From Saxidomus purpurata (lineage: Eukaryota; Mollusca; Bivalvia; Venerida; Veneridae), in assembly GCA_022818135.1 (NCBI GenBank), contig JAFMSR010000001.1, positions 2,235,977-2,299,976 on the forward strand: a stretch of DNA of 64,000 bases. The letters run 5' to 3'. The notes under the pieces are model-generated. The model worked only from the letters and a program-made list of their open reading frames with translations, was not told the origin of the DNA and ran no database searches. The translations under genes and the position numbers were made by a program. Shown here piece after piece: positions 24,121 to 36,100 of the stretch. Every line of letters starts with the position of its first letter. The first letter of the stretch is position 1.

Positions 24121-27100
24121 CAAAGGGAGATAACAATTCCAAAGTAACGGACCAGAGAGTAACATATACATACCTTATGAGTTTTATATGTACTACTGAT
24201 GCTAGGAAGTAGAGAGAGCTGATTGGACGTGCTGTGTGTAGAAAATGTCGTAGGAAATGATGAAGAATGATATGATGGGTTGATCGTACTCGCATGAAGC
24301 GGAACTTTTGGGAAGAAATTGGAATGTGTACTGTTGTATGTCGTATTGTTTGGTTCACCAAGACGTCTTCGACGCTGAAATAAAACAAATGTATGCCAAT
24401 CATGAAACAGACTGGTAATGTATAGGAAAGTTAATGTCATGGTTCCATTAAGAATATTTCAAATGTACTAAAAAGGGCTAACCAATTCTTGTACAGATAC
24501 AATAAAGGGATAATTTTCTTAATTAACAAAAAAAAAATTTACAGTACAACCTCCCTAAATGACACCTCCCTACAGCAACAAAAACCTCTCTAAAATGACA
24601 CACATGTTCTTTCCTGTTGCATCAATTACATAAAGAATTGACCTATTCAGAACGACACCTGTCTTCAACGAACGCATTTTTGTGTTTCTAGGGGGGTTCG
24701 CTCCTGAGAGGTTGCACTGTAAATCTTAGTGTCATCAGTTAAAGTTGCACACTTTAAATACAAACAAACTGTTTTTACAGTATCAAAACATTGATAATAT
24801 AATTGCAAAACAGCGAGATTACACAATACACACTATGCCCTAAGAAGTGTTTCCATACAATTTAAATATCAAAACAGAGACATCCTATTATAAAGCTGCA
24901 GTCAATAAAAGACTATGCAACCTGGTGATCTTAAAGTGATATTACCATTCAAAGTGACCATCAAAATTTTAAATAAAACATTAATCAGTGATTCATACTC
25001 TTAGAATGATAAACATTGCCATGGTTATAACCCCAAAATAACGATCTGTATAACAAAGTCACTCAGATTGAATACAGGAAATCTGTAAAAAAAATAAATT
25101 AACTATCCTAGTCAAAAATAAGAAATCCACCCTTTCAGTTATGTATATCTTAATTTTTAATTGTCAATAGCAGATATAACTTGATGAAACTTATTTCTTA
25201 TATGTTTTTAAAAGCATCCACTGTGTTTTGAGCTTAACTATAAACCAATGTGACCATTTTGAAGGGTAATATTTAACTTTCAGCAATGTAAGAAATTGCT
25301 TGCAGTTGCAGCTAGTCCACATTCTATAACAAGAGGACCATGATGACCCTCTATTACTCACCCGAGTCAAAGCAGAACAAATACAATTCAATATTCAATA
25401 TGTAATTGATGCAACACAAAAGAACACATATACTTGTATGATTCACCCAGAGTAGAAAGATCTCACTTTTAAACATAAAATTCTGTGCCGTTTTGAACAA
25501 AATCAAAACTCATAAATTGTATGCAGACTGTGTGCAAAGGGAGAACACTCAGGTCAGTCTGTTTATACATCAACATGCGACCAAAGCCAAGAATGAGGTG
25601 AGCAAAACACGCATTGCATAGCTAAAAGCTCTTTGTGCATGAAAATAAACATTGCATATTAGATAGATGTTATTAATTCTGTGCAGATCACAATATCAAT
25701 TTGCTAAAAAATGTAAATTTGGCAATATTTGTGATGATTTAATATTCGCTATTCTCTCAAATTTCCCGCTTTGCTAGTTTAAAAATTTTGCGAAATATTC
25801 ATTACACATTGATTAACTATTAGAGAATTCTCCTTTTGCAAACTAAAAATTTGCAAATAAGTCTGCTGGGTCACGTATCACAAATTTTTGTCACACAAAA
25901 ATTGCCCAATTTACAGTAAACAAGAGCTGTCCCCGAAGTGAAGCATTTCTCCATGGTGTGGATCTGACACATATATATGATACTATGATGGTAACCATCA
26001 AGCTGAAAACCTTAGTAAAGATGTACCTTTCTAAGGTGCACTACAATTATGTGAAGTTTGAAATGAAACAAACAGTAAAAATGTTATGGACAGGCCACAA
26101 TCTAAACTTTGACACTAAAGTGTGACCTTGACCTTTGATATCAAGCTTGACCAACCTTCCCATGAGATTCTAAAATTTTATTAATTGTGAGTGAAACCCC
26201 ACTAACTGTAACAAGTAATGGTAAAGATGTTGTTTTAACTCAGACACCTATGTAGTAACGCTGAAGCTTGGAATGTAGAGCAGGTCATACCTTCCCATGG
26301 GTTTAAAGCCCAATTAACATGATGCCATGCCGTCAATCATGTGATTTCAATACCAATCAAAATTGGACTTAACCTATGACCAATAATGCACCTAGGACAG
26401 GACTGTATGGATTCTTTTGTTATGAAAACTCCGACATTAACAAAGTAATGAGGTTACCTTATCATTGGTGTCACTTTAATTCAAAATTTATGTCTGATAC
26501 ATGATCCAACATATTTTCTTACTCTGTCTTACAATGTTATGTGCTCCTTGTAGATATTATTGCTTTAATATATGAGATTAATGACAGTTTAGTGACACAT
26601 AACCCAAGACATATAACTTGAATGAACAAAACCTGTAAACATTAATGCAACAAACAAATTAAAAAGCAAATGACTAAATCACCGCACAGCATTACCTGGT
26701 ATACCTTTCGTTTATCTTTGAACAACTGGTGTGCGGGTAAAGACTGCGGTTTTGGTAAACTAGCAATTAAATGAATCTCGGAATCCTTCTTCTTATCAAG
26801 TTTTGCTTCAGTTCTCGGCTCTGGCTCGGACTTGGTCACAGAATTAGTATTTTCCTCTTTATCCTGAATAATCTTTGCTTTGCTTAACTGTATCTGACGT
26901 TTGTCATTATCCCTGTAATAGAGAAGTAAGCTTAGCCTAGAATTGAGTGTATGAATAAAGGCAATTTAAATAACTAATGATGTATTATGCAGCCAAATTT
27001 TTTTTTTACATTTAATATTGCATTCTTATGATAAGAAACAAAACGTGTATTAATATTTTACAAAAGAAACAAATCAAGAGTTAATTTTGAAACTGCCCAT

Positions 27101-30100
27101 TCTGGCAAAATTATCCCACATTTATCTGACCCTGTAGGTGCAAATATCAGACAAAAGCATGCATTTGATTTAAATTCATGTAACTGTTTTGCTCAAGTAC
27201 ACCAAAACAAGTCAAACCTGAGTTCCTTGAAATACTGATGTCGCAGAGCCTGTTTTGCTGTCATTCTTTCATCAGGATCATACGTACACAATTTGTATAT
27301 CAGATCTATAGATTCTGTACTTGCGTGTGGAAGCAATCGCTCAATACCTGAGCCCTTCTTTGTAGGGAAGTTAAAATTCATTCCTCTAGATCTGTAAAGA
27401 TAAGATATTTTTCAATTTAAATCAAATTTTCTAATCAGTTCTGTGTAATCCTGACCATGATCCGACTGTACTGGGCCATGATTAGATTGTTCTAGACAAT
27501 ATTATCTGAGTGCACAGAACTATGGTCAGACCATACAGGACCATGATCAGACTGCACAAACCAGAAAGCTCTAGACCATGGTCAGACCATACAGGACCAT
27601 GATCAGACTGCACAAAACAATGACTAGAAAGCTCTAGACCATGGTCAGACCATACAGGACCATGATCAGACTGCACAAAACAATGTCGAAAAGACTGCTC
27701 TTGACCATGGTCAGACCATACAGGACCATGATCAGACTGCACAAAACAATGACAAGACTGCTCTTGACCATGATCAGACTCCATTGTAGCATGATCAGAC
27801 TGCACATTGAACTTGACCATGGTCAGACTGCATAGGATCATGATCAGGTGGCACAAGACCATGATTAGATTACATAGTTACAAAAGTAGAAATAAAAAAT
27901 AGTTGTTGTAGTAGAAATAACAATAAAATCTATGATTTCTTAAAATTATTTTAAGGCCACATTAAATATAATTCATCAGATAACAAAGTCATGTCTGCAG
28001 TAATTCAATAAAACTTTGGAATTACCAACTTGTAACTATTTGATACTTGGATAAGAATTTTGAAAATCCAACACCGGTCAAAATCTTATTTAAATTAAGC
28101 TAAATTATATAGATCTTGATGATTTGATACCCTTCAAGACTTCCATGAAATTTTAGAAAATTGCATGTACATTGTGTTGGTTACCTGGACAGTGTCTTGT
28201 TAGTAACTTAATGAAAAACTTTAAGCAAGGCTGTGTCTCACTGACACAGGTACATGATATTTCTACTAGTCAAGAGAGGTGTCTGTAACACAGCCATTGT
28301 AAGGTGTACAGACATAAAAGTTAGCACAATTTTTACAAATAGTTAAGCAAAATCTTTTTTGCAGTTACATCCCTTGGCAGTATAATTTTATTTACTTACT
28401 TTTTGAACTTGTTCAGTACATTAGGTTCTGGGGTACCCATGATATCGTGTATTTTGGCAATCTGGTCAACTTCATTTGAACCAGGAAATAACGGATGTAA
28501 ACTGAAAAAACAACAAAGAAACATACAAATTATAGTATAATGTAGTTTAAGAACAGTGAACACGCCATTAAACAGATGATCATTTGAATTGACTCATTCA
28601 AAGTTCCATTTAAACTTTGGTTCTCATAGCTCATAACAACAAAAAGAAGTAGTTACATCGTAAAACTTTGAAAAATGAAAACATAATTATGAATTTATGT
28701 TTAGATAGTTAATTTTAATTTTGTCCTATGAGCATTGGTCAAAGCACTGAAATACACGAGCCCACAAAAACTGAGACAATACTGACTGTATGTCTGTTTT
28801 CTAAAACAGTTTTCACAAGAGCCATTTTTATTGTCTTTATTAGTAGAGTGCCCTTCGGTAAAGTTTCAGTGTACAAGATTATCAGGTTTAACAGAAAACA
28901 ATTTTCTCTTCAGTAACAATGTATGGTATGGATTAAGCACCATAATACTTATTTAACAACACCATTAGTAAAAACAAAATACCTTAAGATTTCAAAAAAG
29001 ACGCAACCCACACTCCACATGTCCATTTTATATGTGTAATACCCGTCTGTGAGGAGACACTCTGGCGCGCGGTACCATCGTGTTGATATATATTCTGTGT
29101 ATGGTTGCTTTGAATAAATGCTGCGACATGAACCGAAGTCTGCCAACTTCAACAAATCCTCCTGAAAAAGTTGACTTAACATATTAATACTGTCATTGTA
29201 GACTATTCAATTTTCATGAAATTCACTTCTGTAACTGCAGATAGGAGAATGAAGAGTATTCTATCAGGGGAAATAACTCAAACAATACTAAAAAATAGAA
29301 TCGTCTAATCGATGTAGAGGAATCAACCTCATAAGTCATATAGTGCAGTTAGATATTGTGAAGAGAATTGATCTGATTGTATGCAAAACTAAATTGAAGG
29401 CAGCTAAATTACATGCACCCTATACTTATTACCAAATTTGTGAATTCTCTTGTAAACTTCAGATCAATCATTATTGGAACAGTATTACATTTGTTTAATC
29501 CACAAGTGGATTAAAAGGCACATTAAATTTAACACCTGAACAGATTTTAAGTAACATGTGTCCCTAATAATTGCAATGTAATGTTTTCTGAATTCCCACA
29601 TTTGAAACAGCGTTAAGTGTTTACAAACTCTTCAAAACTATTGGTAAGGTAAAGTTTCTTCTGCCAAACCAGAGTCTTGTTTCTTGTTGGTTTATAAGAG
29701 ACATAATTATAGTGAAAAATGACATTTTTGAAAAACCATTCTAGAGTTGTTAGACCTACTCAGTGTGTATGTGGGGTTCTCATAGTATGTGAAGATTACA
29801 AGATACACTTTTGGACCAGAATCGCTCTACTGAACCCAAGCGTCTGTCACTGCTGCTTACCTTTATAAGAATGTTTTCAGGTTTAACATCCCTGTGAAAA
29901 ATGCCATTCCTGAAATAGAAAATTTTGAAGGTGCAGAGACAATGATACAGGTGCAGGACATATCTAGCAGGTCATATCTAGCTGCACTGTCTCTTAGACC
30001 TTGTAAATTGCACATGAACTATACACTGTTTTATTGTCAAAGATGTACATTTACAAGATTAAATATAGAGAAAAGTCTAAAGGAGCCATAAAGAGGAGAA

Positions 30101-33100
30101 CTTAAAAATGTTCTTCCTTTGGAAAGCTAAACATGCATTACAGACATGTATAATAGCGATGCATTATGTACTTTATATACTGTTTAAAGTGACCCATTGG
30201 CACTTTTAATACTAATATATACAATACTTCACAAGTAAGATATCTTTCTTGGTAATATAACAGTTACAGGTAATTTTGCATCCAAAGTGCCAATGGGACT
30301 TTAAAAATAACAGGAGTAAAATTACAATAAGCTAAATCTGAATGCTGTATATCTGAAAACCTGCATCCAATTTCATAAAATTTTCTTCTGATTAATGCTT
30401 AACAGAGCTGTAACTCCTGTAATTAAAAATTAATTTTTTATAAAAATTATACAAACCATAATAACAGGTAATTGGCATGTGTCAAATCTGAATTTTGATC
30501 TTTAAATAATTAATTAATACACCAAATGCAAATTAACTACTATCTCAGTCATAGAACGCATCTAAAACAAGAGCGTCACATGACACCCCCCCCCATTCAT
30601 GAGGCTTGTTGGTCCCCCCCCCCCAACTTTACCCCCCCCCCCCCCCAAATGGGGTTTTGGTCTAAGAACAGGAGTATTGTGTAATTGTCTATAAGAATTA
30701 AGGTCAAAGATATGAAACTTGTTCAAAGACCCTTTTGTAAATGTACATTACATTCAAAGCCTTACTCTGGGTTCTGTAAGCCAGTGGAGTGGAGGGAGGG
30801 GGATAATTTCAAAGAAATACATAACCTTGTAAATTTGATCATGAATAACTTTGTAACTTTTCAAAATTGAAATGTATAGAATTAAAAAGCATGACCGCTG
30901 CATGCTGCATAATTATTCTATGATATTTCAAAAGAAGCCATTTCGAGTATTTCCATGTTAGTCTGGTAAAAACTGTGACAAAATTCTAAGTTAAAAGGGG
31001 CATAAATGTCAAAAATCAAAAACTTGGTGAAGATGTTGACAGTAAACATACATTTTAAGTCCATAAAAAAACAAAGTTAAAAGGGGCATAAATCTTGTCA
31101 AAAGAGTCAGGGGGATTTTTTGGGGGTGTTTTTCCGTCAGATGTAGATGTTGATGGTAGACACATACTTTTGAGTTTCAAGTCAATACCTTTGATAGTAT
31201 TCAAAACATTTGACTTTTATAAAATCTTTTACCAAATATTCTAAGTTAAAAGGGGCATAAATCTGTCAAAAATCAAAACAGAGTTATGGGGATTGTTTCC
31301 TCAGGTGTATTGTTGATTGTAGACACATACTTTGAGTTTCAAGTCAATACCTTTGATAGTATTCAAAACATTTGACTTTATAAAATCTTTTACCAAATAT
31401 TCTAAGTTAAAAGGGGCATAAATCTGTCAAAAATCAAAACGGAGTTATGAGGATTGTTTCCTCAGGTGAAGATGCTGATGGTAAAGATATATTTTGAGTT
31501 TCAAGTCAATACCTTTGATAATTTGCAAGATATTTGAATTTATAAAAAAACTTTAACCAAAAATTCTAAGTTAAAAAGGGGCATAAATCTGTCAAAAATC
31601 AAAACAGAGTTATGGGGATTGTTTCCTCAGGTGTAGATGTTGATGGTAAACATACAGTTTGAGTTTCAAGTCAATACCTTTGATAGTATTCAGGATATTT
31701 GACTTTATTAAAAACTTTAACAAAACATTCTAAGTTAAAAAGGGGCTTAATCTGTCAAAAATCAAAACAGAGTTATGGGGATTGTTTCCTCAGGTGTAGA
31801 TGTTGATGGTAAAGATATTTTTGAGTTTCAAGCCAATACCTTTTGATAATATGCAAGATATCTGAATTTATAAAAACTTTAACCAAAAATTCTAAGTTAA
31901 AAAGGGGCATAAATCTGTCAAAAATCAAAACAGAGTTATGGGGATTGTTTCCTCAGGTGTAGATGTTGATGGTAAGATATTTTTGAGTTTCAAGTCAATA
32001 CCTTTGATAGTATTCAAGATATTTGACTTTATTAAAAACTTTAACCAACGCCGACCAGCCGGGCGAGTGCAATAGTCTCCTTATTCTTCGAATAGTCGAG
32101 CTAAAAATGGTAATTCAACAAATATTTTTTTCATGTGTAATGTCAACTCATTATAGATCCGCCAGTTTGTAATTTTATACTGAAATATTAGTTCAAAGAA
32201 GGAAACTCTGTTGGCTATGACACAGAAAGTTAGAACATGCCGTAATTTTCATTTAAAAACATTTAGAATTATTACTCCATTCTATTATTACTACAACATT
32301 TACCAGTACAAAGAAAATACTACATTGAAACATCATCATCATTGTCACAATAACATAATACTTTACACTGCAAATTCTACTAAAGTTGTATAGTTTTCGA
32401 ATGACCCTTACTCAGTGGTAACAGTTGTCAGGGCCTCACTTAAGTCTTGAAAGTTTGTTGTCACTTTTTGGCAAGAACAGTCATTTTAGGGAAAATATCT
32501 GAAATCTGGGCTATTATAACTAAACTTTCTGTCAATGATTTCAAAATCATTTTGACATTCTACAGAATTTGGAGTAGTTGGTGAATTGGTGAATTAGTGA
32601 ATGGCAGGGGGCCCCCTTGTAAAAAGGGGCGGACAAAAAAAAAAAAAAAACAAAAAAAAATATATATTATTTTTTTTTTTTTTTTCCCCCCCCCCCCCCC
32701 CCCCCCCCCAGGGGGGCCCCTTGGCGTATATAGGGCATGTCCAAGCTGGGCATGCAGACAGACTGTCCCCACTACACAAGACTGCATTAGGTGTTGGAAC
32801 TTTTGAATTTCATTGAGAAATCGATCGTTAATCATCAAATTATCAAACATATTACATGACAGGCTTTGTACGAGTTCTCAACACAAACATTTAGCTTAAG
32901 ATATGAAGGAATTTCGTAGCTTTCTCTGTAACAGCTGAGGCAATTTCCAAGCATTATTGTATTTTAAGCTCTATTACTTTCCACATGCAGACATTTGACT
33001 ACACCCAACTCAGGTTTAAACCCTTCCCCCCCAAAAAAAACCCCTCTTGGGGGGGGGTTTTTTTTTTTTAAAAACCCATAAAAAAAAAAAAAAAATTTAT

Positions 33101-36100
33101 ATATTTTTTTTTATAAAAAAAAAGGTTGCAACGATAGGGTCAAACCCAGGCTGCGACATAATGCAATACAGCTAACCCATATTGCAATATGTATTGCTAT
33201 ATATCTATGTTACAGAAAAGCTAAGAAAACAGAATAAAACCAAATCACTACCGTAATTACAGTACCACAAGTTGATCACAACACAATGAAACTGCCTGTT
33301 GAAAGCTAACTCTACTTATGGTCAAGTTATATTAAGATTTGTAACCAAAGAGTGGCAAAGATAGCCAAACATGATATTTTTCTTCTTTTTCTGATTGTTT
33401 CACATGCAAAGCAATGTGTAAAGTGAATACAATGTATGTCATTTAACTCTGAATATCGCAGTACGGGAATTCGTACCATGGTACGAATTGTCCCGGCTCT
33501 GTATTGCAATATACCGGAATACCAGTATATCTTTGCACTTCTACTATATGTATATATAGGGCAAACATTTTCCTTTTCATTGAATTTCTTCAATCTTTCC
33601 ATTTTTACAAAGAATAAAGTTGATAACAGAAATCTGAAATGAAAATCATAGCTCACTGGCCTTGGTTTTGAATAATCTGCCCTTGAATGCAGCATTTTGT
33701 TATATTTTATGATTTTCAAGGGCAGTTAATCAAAAACTGTTTGCCCAGTATACATATAGGAAATTGTAGCAAATGTTCTTAAAGAATTCAAACAATAAGT
33801 TAATACTGAAGACTTGAAGTACTTATTAATAAGTTAAAGGTTGCATGGCAATGATTTTATACACAACAAAGAAAGATTATCAACATCCACTCTCTTAGTA
33901 CATTTAACTACCACTTTACAACTAAAAGAAAACACTTTTTTGCTAGTAAGTTAACACAGAAGTTGATAAGCAAAACTTCCCGTACAATGTTTTTGTAGGC
34001 CAAATTACAGAAGCACGTTAGCAACAAGCAAAAGCCACCTCAAGGACAACCCTCACCTATGCATGTGATCTACAGATTTAATCAGCTGATACATGTACTT
34101 CTTCACCATAAATTCTGGCAGCAGATGGCGCTTTCCTAGCATAATATACATGCATAACACTATATAAATTAGAGAGCTGTTTTGGAATCATACTAAGTCT
34201 GTAAAAAAAATGCTATTTTCACCCTACTATATGCATAGTTTTGCTCCCACACTATTACAAACTGAGTTTTGGTTCCACCCTACTAAGAGCATAATTTTGC
34301 TCCCATAGTTTTGCTCCCATCCTATTACATGGAATTCAATACTGGGAACCAATATTTAACTCCAGTTTTCCTTATTCTAAAGTGTTTTTTTTTTAATTAT
34401 TCCTGGAAAATTCTAGTTTTTGACATAATGTGTAAAACTAAAAACAGATATATCCTAATCATATAAATGGACTTTTATGAACAAAATATTTCAACAGAAT
34501 ATCGGTATAAGTAAACAACTGTGTTTGAATGGTGCAATGCATTGATTTGGCTTGGGGTGTTTTATTTACTTTTCCACAACATCAAATCTGAACAAAACTT
34601 GGACGACAGACCCTTACCTTTTTAGATACATGCAATTTAATGTGATATCACTGTCCTATTACATAAAAGATCAAAAAATATATGATTACGTGAAAAACAC
34701 CAAAGAGATAAACAGAAAAAAAATCTAGTCATCAGGGCTTGAAAAGTACGGTACATGAATTCTGCTATGCTTGAAACAGCTGCAGCAAAAGTTTTCACTG
34801 ATTTGTCTTATTTCATTTTTGAAAATTAAAATCAATTCAACAAAGATATCTAAATATTTATAAAGTCCGGTGAATGTAAAGACCTTTCAAGCCCCAGAAC
34901 AGAAATAGTTCAGAAATACTACAGGGGAGCTAACCTAAAAGGTATACAGATTGATCTCCCTTTAGAGCAATCAAACCTGCAAAGCAGTCTCTATCTGGAG
35001 TTACTGTGCCTGCTATGCTCTCAACAATACCTTTGTCAATGTCAAAACAGTAGTTTTGTGTTTACAATGAAGCTTAGAATTAAGATTCTGACAGAGGAGA
35101 GTGTGTGTGTGTTAGATTGAAAAAGAAAGACAACTCCAGATAGAGATTGACTACACATGTGTAAAAAGGTAGCGAAAATGTGGAAGAATCTAAAGTTCAA
35201 GGTTGTGCAGGTGATTAAATAACTCAGATATAGTTGCGTGCAACCTTGGGACTACTTTTTCTTACCTATGCATGTGCTCAACTGATTTACACAGCTGATA
35301 CATGTAATTTTTTATTTTTCTGTCCGGTAAATAATGTCGCTTTCCTAAAATAATTAATTATTTATACTGATGATATTATAACAAATAAAATATTCAGCAA
35401 TTTACATTTTCATTGAAATACAATCAGTTGCCAGTCAATTAAATTGCAAAAAAAAATTCATTGCATTTTTGTCTTTTTAAAGTCCATGAACAAAATGTCC
35501 ATTAATAAAATACATTATGAATACAATATATATTAAGGATTTTATTTTACCATTTTATTCACTAAATACTCACCTAAGCATGAACATATTGTTTTTCCTT
35601 TCTTTTCATATGGAGAATCAATGGCAGTTAAATCATTCTACGGAAATATTAATTCATGGTTTTCAATACAAAATTAAGTATTTACAAGTTCGCCTTTGTC
35701 TCAGAAATTTGAACCTTAATATTGAATTTACAACACAATAATAAAAGGTTGATAGAGAAACAACATGTTGAACAAAGAGGCGGGCGGGCAAAGACTATCC
35801 TTTGATCATATACCGGCTATTGAATTTATTTAAAACCTTGTATGCTGTCTCAACTGCAGCCTCAGTAATAAGAGCATTCTAAGTACTTTCTGTGTGACAG
35901 GTTGCAGGTACAAATCCCCTGTGGGATCTTTCAGGAGCTATAAAAACTTGAACTGTATTGCAACCTCTCTTGTATAGCATGCTTCTTTAAATACAAGTAG
36001 TGCCAGAAAATAAATACCAGTAGAAGCTTATCGGAATCACACAATTTTAAATTGTTACAAGATAATCTAGCTGTCTGTCGGAAAAAGGCGTTGTGGCTTG

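Noticed and set aside
27482..27862. 126-codon open frame on the - strand and 64 codons on the + strand
   Set aside because: Both translate the CCATGATCAGACTGCA satellite, whose units happen to stay open.
32560..32850. Overlapping open frames with poly-Pro, poly-Gly and poly-Phe
   Set aside because: They translate homopolymer runs that look like sequencing error.
33120..33185. tRNA-like segment with GGGTTTGACCC on the - strand
   Set aside because: The B box is good but the arms do not pair and it adjoins a low-quality homopolymer patch.
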